Positions 43,702-51,265 of a stretch of 64,000 nucleotides of DNA are shown one piece after another (the first letter of the stretch is position 1; the number at the start of each line of letters is the position of its first letter). Position numbers and translations under genes: made by a program. The notes under the pieces are model-generated. The model made no database searches. It was not told where the DNA came from and saw nothing but the letters and a program-made list of their open reading frames with translations. Source of the DNA: Rhodovulum sulfidophilum (GTDB lineage: Bacteria; Pseudomonadota; Alphaproteobacteria; Rhodobacterales; Rhodobacteraceae); assembly GCA_003241785.1 (NCBI GenBank), contig QFPW01000001.1:310001-374000 (forward strand), in the 5' to 3' direction.

Positions 43702-44145
43702 GTGCTGACGATCGGAAAGCTGAGCCTGGCCGCCGGCGTGAAGGTGCCGACGATCCGCTACTACGAGGGGATCGGCCTCCTGCCCGAAGCGGAGCGCGGC
43801 GAGGGCAACCAGCGGCGCTACGGGCCGCGCGCGCTCGAACGGCTGCGCTTCATCCGCCACGCGCGCGAGCTCGGCTTCCCGCTCGAGGCGATCCGCGCCC
43901 TCCTCGGCCTCTCGGACCACCCCGAGCAATCCTGCTCGGCCGCCGACGGCGTGGCGCGGGCGCAGCTCGCGCTCACCCGCTCGCGGATCGCGCGGCTGCG
44001 CGCGCTCGAGGCCGAGCTCGAGCGCATGGTCGCGCAATGCGCGCATGGCACGATCGCCGATTGCCGGGTGATTGAGGTGCTGGGCAACCACGGGCTCTGC
44101 GCGGCCGACCATCCGGAGGAAGCCTCCGGCCCGACGACGCACTGA
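43702..44145 (+). CDS. MerR-family metal-responsive regulator (ZntR/CadR/PbrR-like)
   Basis: 147-aa activator. The start is GTG at 43702 (reads LTIGKLSLAAGVKVPTIRYYEGIGLLPE), the winged-helix core of MerR proteins. After the coiled-coil dimer helix the metal-binding region holds Cys residues in HPEQSCSAAD, QCAHGTIADCRVIE and HGLC, matching Zn/Cd/Pb members more than CueR or SoxR. It is divergent from the efflux ATPase with 77 bases between, containing the activated promoter. Metal identity is an inference. Confidence 0.9.
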   Translation: MLTIGKLSLAAGVKVPTIRYYEGIGLLPEAERGEGNQRRYGPRALERLRFIRHARELGFPLEAIRALLGLSDHPEQSCSAADGVARAQLALTRSRIARLRALEAELERMVAQCAHGTIADCRVIEVLGNHGLCAADHPEEASGPTTH

Positions 44146-44218
44146 ACGCGCGGCGGCGACGGCCGCGTGGCCCGGGGCCTCCGGAGAGGCTAACCTTTTG
44201 AAGAGAAAGAGGAGGTGT

Positions 44219-44293
44219 TGGTGGGCTGGGAGAGATTCGAACTCTCGGCCAATTGATTAAGAGTCAACTGCTCTACCGCTGAGCTACCAGCCC
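44219..44293 (-). tRNA. tRNA-Lys (anticodon CTT)
   Basis: The minus strand folds into a complete cloverleaf: acceptor GGGCTGG/CCAGCCC, D-arm GCTC/GAGC, anticodon stem GTTGA/TCAAT with loop CTCTTAA (anticodon CTT), T-arm GAGAG-TTCGAAT-CTCTC, discriminator A and encoded CCA (44219-44221). 72 nt without CCA. Reads lysine codon AAG, expected to be dominant in a high-GC genome. Confidence 0.97.
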
Positions 44294-44313
44294 GACACCA
44301 AACAACCACGCCG

Positions 44314-44389
44314 TGGTGAGCCCGGCGGGATTCGAACCCACGACCCACTGATTAAAAGTCAGTTGCTCTACCAACTGAGCTACGGGCCC
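44314..44389 (-). tRNA. tRNA-Lys (anticodon TTT)
   Basis: Minus-strand cloverleaf: acceptor GGGCCCG/CGGGCTC (one G-U), D-arm GCTC/GAGC, anticodon stem ACTGA/TCAGT with loop CTTTTAA (anticodon TTT), T-arm GTGGG-TTCGAAT-CCCGC, discriminator A, encoded CCA. 73 nt without CCA. It lies 20 bases upstream of the CTT gene and both are likely cotranscribed. Confidence 0.97.
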
Positions 44390-44497
44390 CAAGGCTGCGG
44401 CGGTCTTTAGGGGGAGCGCGCGGGATGGTCAAGCGGGATTCGTGCGAATTCCACGCGGAATGTGGCCGCGGGCCGAGGCCTCGCCTATATAGCGCGC

Positions 44498-45352
44498 ATG
44501 GACGGTGATTCTCCCCGGCGAACGGGGCCCGAGGGCCCACGCTTTCTCAAGATGCACGGACTCGGCAACGATTTCGTGGTCGTGGACGCGCGCGGCCGGA
44601 GCAATCCCGTGACGCCCGCGCTCGCCCGCGCGCTCGGCGACCGGCATCGCGGCGTCGGCTTCGACCAGCTCGCGGTGATCCGCGACGACGCCGAGGCCGC
44701 GGCGGCGATCGATTTCTGGAATTCGGACGGCAGCCTCGCGGCCGCCTGCGGCAATGCCACGCGCTGTGTCGGGCGGCTCCTGCTCGCCGAGACTGGCGCG
44801 GCGGCGCTCGACGTCAGGACCGGGCGCGGCATGCTCCGCGTCGAGGACGCCGGGAACGGCCTTATCCGCGTCAACATGGGCCAGCCCGAGCTCACCTGGG
44901 ACAAGGTGCCGCTCGCCCGCGCGATGGACCTCGACGCGCTGCCGCTCGACGGCGCGCCGGGGGCCGCGGGCATGGGCAATCCGCATTGCGTCTTCGTCGT
45001 GCCGGATGTCGAGGCGGTCGATCTCGCGACCCGCGGCCCCGCGGTCGAGCACGATCCGCTGTTCCCCGAGCGCACCAACGTCGAATTCGTCGAAATCCTC
45101 GACCGCGAGACGATCCGGATGCGGGTCTGGGAGCGCGGCGGGATGATCACGCTCGCCTGCGGCTCGGGCGCCTGCGCGGCGGCGGTGGTGACCGCGCGGC
45201 GCGGCCTCACCGGGCGCAAGGTCACGGTCCGGCTCGACGGCGGCGATCTCGGCATCGACTGGCGCGAGGACGGCGTCTGGATGACCGGGCCAGCGACCTT
45301 GGTCTTCGAGGGCCGGCTCTCGGCCGAGCTTATGGCGGAGGCGGCGCGATGA
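44498..45352 (+). CDS. dapF: Diaminopimelate epimerase
   Basis: Converts LL- to meso-diaminopimelate for lysine and murein synthesis. 284 aa from ATG 44498 (MDGDSPRRTGPEGPRFLKMHGLGNDFVV). Both catalytic cysteines are visible: AACGNATRC and LACGSGACAA; NTNVEF-type ERTNVEFVEIL is also intact. No Shine-Dalgarno site precedes the ATG, but TATATA at 44486-44491 is placed so that transcription could begin at or next to it. The gene end overlaps mtaB (ATGA). The start could also be at 44552 (MHGLGND). Confidence 0.97.
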   Translation: MDGDSPRRTGPEGPRFLKMHGLGNDFVVVDARGRSNPVTPALARALGDRHRGVGFDQLAVIRDDAEAAAAIDFWNSDGSLAAACGNATRCVGRLLLAETGAAALDVRTGRGMLRVEDAGNGLIRVNMGQPELTWDKVPLARAMDLDALPLDGAPGAAGMGNPHCVFVVPDVEAVDLATRGPAVEHDPLFPERTNVEFVEILDRETIRMRVWERGGMITLACGSGACAAAVVTARRGLTGRKVTVRLDGGDLGIDWREDGVWMTGPATLVFEGRLSAELMAEAAR

Positions 45353-46623
45353 ACGCGCCGACGCGGCGCCCGCCGGTCTTCGCCACGCTCGGCTGCCGGC
45401 TCAACGCCTATGAGAGCGAGGCGATGAAGGATCTCGCCGCCCGCTCCGGCCTCGCCGAGCAGGTCGTGGTGGTGAACACCTGCGCCGTGACCGCCGAGGC
45501 GGTGCGCCAGGCGCGCCAGCAGATCCGCAAGCTCGCGCGCGAGAACCCCGGCGCGAAGGTCGTCGTGACCGGCTGCGCCGCGCAGACCGAGCCGGGACGC
45601 TTCGCGGCGATGCCCGAGGTCGACGCGGTGCTCGGCAACGCCGAAAAGCTGCGCCCCGCCGCCTGGGCCGCGCTCGCGGGCGGCGGGGCGCCTCAGGTGC
45701 AGGTCGGCGACATCATGGCCGAGCGCCGGACCGAGGCGCCGCTGATCGACGGGCTCGGCACGCGGGCGCGCGCCTATGTCCAGGTGCAGAACGGCTGCGA
45801 CCACCGCTGCACCTTCTGCGTGATCCCCTATGGCCGTGGCAATTCGCGCAGCGTTCCGGCGGCGACGGTTGTCGCGCAGATCGCGCGGCTGCGTGACAAG
45901 GGCTTCAACGAGGTGGTGCTGACCGGCGTCGACCTGACGAGCTGGGGCGCCGATCTCGAGGAAACGCCGAAGCTCGGCGATCTCGTCCAGGCCATCCTGC
46001 GCGCGGTGCCGGACCTGCCGCGGCTCCGGATCTCCTCGATCGATTCGATCGAGGTCGATCCCGCGCTCGCCGAGGCGATCCGCTTCGAGCCGCGGCTGAT
46101 GCCGCATCTGCATCTGTCGCTGCAGGCCGGCGACAACATGATCCTGAAGCGCATGAAGCGGCGGCATCTGCGCGAGGATGCGATCCGCTTCTGCCAGGAG
46201 ACGCTCGCGGCGCGGCCGGAGATGGTCTTCGGCGCCGACATCATCGCGGGCTTCCCGACCGAGACCGAGGCGATGTTCGAGAATTCGCTGCGGCTCGTGG
46301 AGGAATGCGGCCTGACCTGGCTGCACGTCTTCCCGTTCAGCCCCCGCGCGGGGACGCCGGCCGCACGGATGCCGCAGGTCGCGCCCGCGATCGGCAAGGA
46401 GCGGGCCGGGCGGCTCCGCGCGCTCGGGGCGGAGCAGGTCGCGGCGCATCTCGCGAGGATGGTCGGCCGGCCGGCGCGGCTCCTGATGGAGCGGGCGGAT
46501 CTCGGGCGGACCGAGGGCTTCGCGCCCACGCGGGTGCCGGGTGGCACGGCCGAGCCCGGAAGCCTGATCGAGGCGCGGATCACCGGGCACGACGGCGCCA
46601 CGCTGATCGCCGAGGCGATCTGA
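45349..46623 (+). CDS. mtaB: tRNA t6A37 methylthiotransferase
   Basis: Radical SAM enzyme that adds a methylthio group to t6A at position 37 of ANN-reading tRNAs (making ms2t6A). 424 aa. The UPF0004 N-terminal domain has TLGCRLNAYESEAM, VVVNTCAVTAEA and VVTGCAAQTEP, supplying three Fe-S cysteines; the radical SAM site is NGCDHRCTFCVIPYGRGNSRS. A TRAM-like tail follows. This is the MtaB/YqeV group and not MiaB or RimO (CRLN motif). It overlaps dapF by 4 bases. Lysine tRNAs, targets of t6A, are encoded next door. Confidence 0.95.
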   Translation: MNAPTRRPPVFATLGCRLNAYESEAMKDLAARSGLAEQVVVVNTCAVTAEAVRQARQQIRKLARENPGAKVVVTGCAAQTEPGRFAAMPEVDAVLGNAEKLRPAAWAALAGGGAPQVQVGDIMAERRTEAPLIDGLGTRARAYVQVQNGCDHRCTFCVIPYGRGNSRSVPAATVVAQIARLRDKGFNEVVLTGVDLTSWGADLEETPKLGDLVQAILRAVPDLPRLRISSIDSIEVDPALAEAIRFEPRLMPHLHLSLQAGDNMILKRMKRRHLREDAIRFCQETLAARPEMVFGADIIAGFPTETEAMFENSLRLVEECGLTWLHVFPFSPRAGTPAARMPQVAPAIGKERAGRLRALGAEQVAAHLARMVGRPARLLMERADLGRTEGFAPTRVPGGTAEPGSLIEARITGHDGATLIAEAI

Positions 46624-46662
46624 GCCGCGCGCCCCGCCAGGGGCCGCGCGGCCCGGACCGGC

Positions 46663-46806
46663 TCACATCTTCTGCTGCACCTTGTCGGCGCTATCGGTCA
46701 CGGCGGTGCCGGCGGCCGAGACGTCCTTGCCCGCGCCCGCCACGGTGTTGCAGGCGGAGAGCGCCGCCGCGGCGGCCAGAAGGAGAACGAGAGTCTTCGC
46801 GGTCAT
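46663..46806 (-). CDS. Entericidin A/B-like small lipoprotein
   Basis: 47-aa protein from ATG 46804-46806 with AAAGGA upstream. A signal peptide ends in a lipobox (MTAKTLVLLLAAAAALSAC), and the mature part NTVAGAGKDVSAAGTAV is the entericidin A/B pattern of a tiny outer-membrane lipoprotein. Entericidins form a toxin/antidote-like stress pair in E. coli; only one is here. It is convergent with mtaB, 39 bases from its stop. Confidence 0.88.
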   Translation of the reverse strand: MTAKTLVLLLAAAAALSACNTVAGAGKDVSAAGTAVTDSADKVQQKM

Positions 46807-46986
46807 ACGCGGGATCCTTTGCGGATTTGATGTCACAGTGGCGGCGACACTAGCAGTTCGCCGCGCCCGCGCAACGGGCCGAAGCGCGCCGGAACCCGCC
46901 GGCGCGCGCGAAACCCTATGCGCGGGACGCGGGGCTTCCTATATTGACGGAACATGGTCCCTCTCGCCGAAGGAACACGCCAGCCG

Positions 46987-47283
46987 ATGCCCGCTCCGAT
47001 CGCCCTTTCCCCGCTTGCCTGGATGGTCCTGCGCTATGGCGCGGTCGCCGCGGTGACGATGGTCGCCGCCCGCGCGCGGCCCTCGCAGCCGAAGGACGCG
47101 GTGCACGAGGCGGTGCTCGACGACCTGCCCGAGGGCGTTCGCGCCCGGCCCCACCGCGCGGAGGGCGAGAACGGCGTCCATGGCGACGGCAAGCTGCGCC
47201 GGGTCCTGCGGCTGCGCCCCGGCGGGCCGGGGATCGAGATCGAGGCCGCGGGTCTCGCGCGGCTCAGGATGCGCCGGGTCTGA
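46987..47283 (+). CDS. Conserved hypothetical protein, one membrane segment
   Basis: 98-aa protein from ATG 46987 (MPAPIALSPLAWMVLRYGA), with GAAGGA upstream; a start 11 codons earlier is possible. One hydrophobic helix (AWMVLRYGAVAAVTMVA) near the N-terminus and a charged C-terminal domain with alternating basic and acidic residues. I have no functional assignment. The GST gene begins 13 bases after it, so the two are probably cotranscribed. Confidence 0.7.
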   Translation: MPAPIALSPLAWMVLRYGAVAAVTMVAARARPSQPKDAVHEAVLDDLPEGVRARPHRAEGENGVHGDGKLRRVLRLRPGGPGIEIEAAGLARLRMRRV

Positions 47284-47296
47284 GGCGGGCCACGCG

Positions 47297-47908
47297 ATGA
47301 GCATGACGCTCTACCACTCGCCGACCTCGCCCTTCGTCCGGAAGGTGATGGTCGTCCTACACGAGACCGGGCTCATCGGCCAGGTCGAGCTCGTCGCCGC
47401 CGTCGGCACGCCGCTCGCGCCGGGCAGCATGCCGGTCACGCGCAATCCCCTGGGCAAGATCCCGACGCTGGAGCGGCCCGAGGGGCCGGCGCTCTACGAC
47501 AGCCGGGTGATCTGCCGCTATCTCGCCGAGATGGCGGGCGGCGCGCTCTATCCCCAGGCGCGGATCTGGGAGACGCTGACGCTGGAGGCGACGGCGGACG
47601 GGATGCTCGAGGCGGCGCTGCTCATCGTCTACGAGGACCGGCTGCGGGCCGAGACCGAACGCTCGGCGGCCTGGCGGGACGGGCAATGGGAGAAGGTCGG
47701 CCGGACGCTCGACGGGTTCGAGTCGCGCTGGATGGCGCATCTCGCCGGGCCGCTCGACTGCGGCCAGATCGCCGTCGGCTGCGCGCTCGGCTATCTCGAC
47801 TTCCGCCATGGCGACCGGAACTGGCGCGACGGCCGCCCGGCGCTCGCCGCGTGGGAGGCGCGCTTCGCCGAACGGCCCGCGATGAAGGCGACGGTTCCGG
47901 TCGGCTGA
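47297..47908 (+). CDS. Glutathione S-transferase family protein
   Basis: 203-aa cytosolic GST-fold protein. The thioredoxin-like N-terminus has MTLYHSPTSPFVRKVMVVLHE with Ser at the glutathione-activating position, VTRNPLGKIPTLERPEG with the cis-Pro, and YDSRVICRYLAEM (gamma-Glu binding). The C-terminal helical domain follows. Substrate cannot be deduced; it resembles small bacterial GSTs of Rhodobacterales. It follows the 98-aa gene closely. Confidence 0.92.
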   Translation: MSMTLYHSPTSPFVRKVMVVLHETGLIGQVELVAAVGTPLAPGSMPVTRNPLGKIPTLERPEGPALYDSRVICRYLAEMAGGALYPQARIWETLTLEATADGMLEAALLIVYEDRLRAETERSAAWRDGQWEKVGRTLDGFESRWMAHLAGPLDCGQIAVGCALGYLDFRHGDRNWRDGRPALAAWEARFAERPAMKATVPVG

Positions 47909-47956
47909 GGCGCGGCGGTCGCGGAGAGCGCCGGACGGCGCTCCCCGCGGGGGTCG

Positions 47957-48901
47957 TCAGTTGATGTTGAGATACTTGTCCATGTTCGCGGGCGTGACGA
48001 GCTCGAACGGGATGTAGATCTGCTGGTCGAGCTTCTCGCCCTTGATAAGCTTCAGCACCGCGTCGACCGATCCCCGGCCCTGGCCGGCCGCGTCCTGGAA
48101 CACCGTGACGTCGAGGTCGCCCGCCTGCATCGCCGCGAGCCCGTCGGCCGTGGCGTCGATGCCGCCGATCACCACGTCGTCCATCGAGACCCCGGCGGCC
48201 TTCAGCGCCTGGATCGCGCCGATCGCCATCTCGTCGTTGTTCGAGATGACCGCGTCGAACTCGGTGCCGGCCGACAGCCAGTTGGTCACGAGGTCCGAGG
48301 CGAGCGTCCGCTGCCAGGTCGCCGTCTGCTCGTCGACGATCTCGATGAACGAGCAGTCGGGCGTCGCCACCACGTCGTGCACGTCCTGGGTGCGCAGCCG
48401 CGCCGCCTCGTTCGAGAGGTCGCCGATCAGGATGACCGCCTTGGCGCCGTCGCCCTTGCCCTTCGCCTTGAGCTGGCGGCAGATCTCCTGCGTCTCGAGC
48501 GTGCCCGAATCGAGCTCGTTCGACGCGACGAAGGCCTGCCCCTCGGGCAGCGAGTGCGGGTCGCTCGGGCCGGTGTTGACGTAGACGAGCGGGACGCCCG
48601 CCTCCTTCGCGGCGTTGGTCATCGCCGTGGTCGCGTCGGAATCGACCACGCTGATGATGATCCCGTCGACGCCCGAGGCGATGAAGTTCTGCACCTGGCT
48701 GAGCTGCCGGCCGATGTCGAGCTGCGCGTCCTCGAGCTGGAGCGAGACGCCGGGCAGCGTGGACGCGTAGTCCGACATCGCGTTCTTGATCAGCGTCTGG
48801 AAAGTATTGTCGAAGTTCGGCAGCGAGACGCCGATGGTCTGCGCCGAGGCGGGCATGGTGGCACAGGCGCCGAGGATCGACGCCAGAATAAGCTTCCGCA
48901 T
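47957..48901 (-). CDS. Orphan periplasmic sugar-binding protein (family 2)
   Basis: 314-aa RbsB-like binding protein. Signal peptide MRKLILASILGACATMPASA, then IGVSLPNFDNTFQTLIKNAM, GVDGIIISVVDSDATTAMT, VPLVYVNTGPSD, VISNNDEMAIGAIQALKAAG and VIGGIDATADGLAAMQAGDLDVTVFQDA. The pattern resembles rhizopine/inositol-binding proteins of Rhizobiales and Rhodobacterales, but the ligand is not certain. No permease or ATPase adjoins it in the window; the nearest genes are GST and mtkB. Its upstream region has its own promoter and palindromes. Confidence 0.88.
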   Translation of the reverse strand: MRKLILASILGACATMPASAQTIGVSLPNFDNTFQTLIKNAMSDYASTLPGVSLQLEDAQLDIGRQLSQVQNFIASGVDGIIISVVDSDATTAMTNAAKEAGVPLVYVNTGPSDPHSLPEGQAFVASNELDSGTLETQEICRQLKAKGKGDGAKAVILIGDLSNEAARLRTQDVHDVVATPDCSFIEIVDEQTATWQRTLASDLVTNWLSAGTEFDAVISNNDEMAIGAIQALKAAGVSMDDVVIGGIDATADGLAAMQAGDLDVTVFQDAAGQGRGSVDAVLKLIKGEKLDQQIYIPFELVTPANMDKYLNIN

Positions 48902-48976
48902 GGGTGGCTAAACTCCTCTCCCGTTAGCCCCCCGCCGTCCGGCGGGGATTTCTCGCGTCTTCGCGCGTTTCAGCCC

Positions 48977-49046
48977 TTCATATGCGGAAGCGAGGCCGTT
49001 CGCAACAAATACTCTGATCCGATCAGATCATGGAATGAACGTTCCA
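48977..49046 (-). promoter_or_regulatory. Promoter and operators of the orphan sugar-binding protein
   Basis: Minus-strand TTGCGA (49000-49005), 17 bases, TATGAA (48977-48982). Just upstream lie a perfect palindrome TCTGATC-C-GATCAGA (49013-49027) and a LacI-type centre GAACGTTC (49037-49044, within TGAACGTTCCA). Both dyads are well placed to bind a repressor or activator. Confidence 0.5.
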
Positions 49047-49077
49047 TCCGGCGGGGCGCCGTTTCGGACGTCCCGCC

Positions 49078-49106
49078 GAAAAAGAAGGCCCGGGCGAACC
49101 CGGGCC
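49078..49106 (-). terminator. Terminator of the sgaA-mtkA-mtkB operon
   Basis: On the minus strand GGCCCGGG (49099-49106), loop TTCG, CCCGGGCC (49087-49094), then TTCTTTTT. It starts 39 bases after the mtkB stop and is a textbook intrinsic terminator. Confidence 0.92.
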
Positions 49107-49144
49107 AGTTCTCTTGGGGGAGAGAAAACGGAGAGGCTGGCGGA

Positions 49145-50041
49145 TCAGGCGGCCTCGCGGACGCCGAGCACCTTCGCCATGGTCGCGCCCATCGAGGACG
49201 GGTTCGGGGCCACGGTGATGCCATGGGCGCTCAGGATCTCGACCTTCTCCTGCGCGCTTTCGCCGAAGGCCGAGATGATGGCGCCGGCGTGGCCCATCTT
49301 GCGGCCCTTGGGCGCCGAGAGGCCGGCGATGTAGGCGACGATCGGCTTCGTCATGTTCCGCGCCGCCCAGGCGGCCGCCTCGGCCTCCTGCGGGCCGCCG
49401 ATCTCGCCGATCATCATCACCGCGTCGGTCTCGGGATCCGCCTCGAAGAGCTCGAGGATGTCGCGGAAGGACGAGCCGTTGATCGGGTCGCCGCCGATGC
49501 CCACGCTGGTCGAGATGCCGATGCCGAGCGCCTTCATCTGGCTCGCCGCCTCGTAGCCGAGCGTGCCGGAGCGGCCGATGACGCCGACGCGGCCTTCCAT
49601 GTAGATCGTCGGCGGCATGATGCCCATGAAGCCCTTGCCGGGCGAGATGACGCCGGCGCAGTTCGGGCCGATCAGCCGCATCTTCTGGTCGCGCGGATAG
49701 CGGCGCAGGAAGCGCTTCACCCGCATCATGTCCTGGGCGGGGATGCCGTCGGTGACGCAGACCGCCGTCTTGATGCCCGCGTCGGCCGCTTCCATCATCG
49801 CGTCGGCCGCGAAGGGCGGCGGCACGAAGAGCAGGCTCGCCTCGGCGCCGGTGGCCTTCACCGCCTCGCGCACCGTGTCGAAGACGGGCCGGTCGAGCAC
49901 CCGCTCGCCGCCCTTGCCCGGGGTGACGCCGCCGACGACGTTCGTGCCGTGCTTGATCATGTCGGCCGCGTGGAACTGGCCGATGCGGCCCGACATGCCC
50001 TGGACGATGACCGGGGTCTCTTCGGTGATCAGGATTGCCAT
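49145..50041 (-). CDS. mtkB: Malate-CoA ligase alpha subunit (SucD-like)
   Basis: 298-aa subunit of an ADP-forming acyl-CoA synthetase. MAILITEETPVIVQGMSGRIGQFHAADM and GRSGTLGYEAASQMKALG give the CoA-binding Rossmann fold, RLIGPNCAGVISPG is the phosphohistidine-loop region and MGHAGAIISAFG holds the phosphorylated His. It could be succinyl-CoA synthetase, but the position behind sgaA and the divergent MtkA sequence favour malate-CoA ligase of the serine cycle. Last gene of the operon, followed by a strong terminator. Confidence 0.85.
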   Translation of the reverse strand: MAILITEETPVIVQGMSGRIGQFHAADMIKHGTNVVGGVTPGKGGERVLDRPVFDTVREAVKATGAEASLLFVPPPFAADAMMEAADAGIKTAVCVTDGIPAQDMMRVKRFLRRYPRDQKMRLIGPNCAGVISPGKGFMGIMPPTIYMEGRVGVIGRSGTLGYEAASQMKALGIGISTSVGIGGDPINGSSFRDILELFEADPETDAVMMIGEIGGPQEAEAAAWAARNMTKPIVAYIAGLSAPKGRKMGHAGAIISAFGESAQEKVEILSAHGITVAPNPSSMGATMAKVLGVREAA

Positions 50042-50057
50042 GATCGTTCTTCCTTCC

Positions 50058-51233
50058 TCACGCCGCCGCTTTGCGCTGCACGGCGGCGACGGCCTTCTGG
50101 GCGGCCTCGGCGAGGCTGTCCGCCGTCATGATCGGCAGGCCCGAGTCCTCGATGATCTTCTTGCCTTCCTCGACATTGGTTCCGGCGAGCCGGACCACGA
50201 CGGGAAGCTTCACGTCGACCTCCTTGAAGGCCTGCACCACGCCCTGGGCCACCCAGTCGCAGCGGTTGATGCCGGCGAAGATGTTGACGAGCATCACCTC
50301 GACGTTCTTGTCGTCGAGCACGGTGCGGAAGGCGCGCACGACGCGCTCGGGGCTCGCGCCGCCGCCGATGTCGAGGAAGTTCGCGGGCTGGCCGCCGGCG
50401 AGGCCGATCATGTCCATCGTCGCCATCGCGAGGCCGGCGCCGTTGATCATGCAGCCAATGTTGCCCTCGAGCCCGACATAGGAGAGCCCGTGATCGCCCG
50501 CGGCGCTCTCGCGCGGTTCCTCCTGGCTGCGGTCGCGCAGCTCGCTGACATTGGGCCGGCGGAAGAGCGCGTTGGTGTCGAAGGACATCTTCGCGTCGAG
50601 CGCCACGAGCTCGCCCGCGCCGGTGACGACCAGCGGGTTGATCTCGACCATGGTCGCGTCGAGGTCGCGATAGGCGCGGTAGCAGGCCTTCAGCACCGTC
50701 GACATCTGCGCCACCTGCGCGGCGGAGAGGTCGAGCGCGAAGGAAAGCTCGCGCGCCTGGTAGTCGGCGAGGCCGACCGCCGGGTCGATCGTCATCCGGC
50801 GGAGGCTCTCGGGATCGGTCTCGGCCAGCTCCTCGATCTCCATGCCGCCATGCCCGGAGGCGACGATCATAATCCGCTCGGATTTCCGGTCGAGCACGAA
50901 GCCGAGATAGAGCTCACGGGCGATGTTCGAGGCTTCCTCGATCCAGACCCGGTAGACGCCCTTGCCCTGGGCGCCGGTCTGCTTGGTGACGAGGTTGCGG
51001 CCGAAGAGGGTCGCCGCGTAGTCGCGCACCTCCTCCTCGGACTTGCACACCCGCACGCCGCCGGCTTGGCCGCGGCCGCCGGAATGGATCTGCGCCTTGA
51101 CGACCCAGGCCGAGCCGCCGATCTCGCGCGCGCGGTACCCCGCCTGCTCGGGGCTGTAGGCGAGCCCGCCGCGGGGCACCGGCACGCCGAAGCGCGACAG
51201 GATTTCCTTCGCCTGATACTCGTGGATGTCCAT
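50058..51233 (-). CDS. mtkA: Malate-CoA ligase beta subunit (SucC-like)
   Basis: 391-aa ATP-grasp subunit, partner of MtkB; together they make malyl-CoA from malate, CoA and ATP. MDIHEYQAKEILSRFGVPVPRG is the conserved start, WVVKAQIHSGGRGQAGGV the ATP-grasp lysine region, MVEINPLVVTGAGELVALDAKMSFD the metal-binding strand, and VNIFAGINRCDWVAQGVV the C-terminal fold. Distinction from SucC rests on context: sgaA is 32 bases upstream and the usual sucABCD/lpd genes are absent. A small chance remains of a housekeeping succinyl-CoA synthetase paralogue. Confidence 0.85.
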   Translation of the reverse strand: MDIHEYQAKEILSRFGVPVPRGGLAYSPEQAGYRAREIGGSAWVVKAQIHSGGRGQAGGVRVCKSEEEVRDYAATLFGRNLVTKQTGAQGKGVYRVWIEEASNIARELYLGFVLDRKSERIMIVASGHGGMEIEELAETDPESLRRMTIDPAVGLADYQARELSFALDLSAAQVAQMSTVLKACYRAYRDLDATMVEINPLVVTGAGELVALDAKMSFDTNALFRRPNVSELRDRSQEEPRESAAGDHGLSYVGLEGNIGCMINGAGLAMATMDMIGLAGGQPANFLDIGGGASPERVVRAFRTVLDDKNVEVMLVNIFAGINRCDWVAQGVVQAFKEVDVKLPVVVRLAGTNVEEGKKIIEDSGLPIMTADSLAEAAQKAVAAVQRKAAA

Positions 51234-51265
51234 CGGAGTACTCCTTCCCTGTTCCTTCGCTCCGC

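Noticed and set aside
49145..51233. Housekeeping succinyl-CoA synthetase (sucCD)
   Set aside because: Sequence alone would allow it, but linkage to sgaA and absence of sucAB/lpd/mdh favour malate-CoA ligase.
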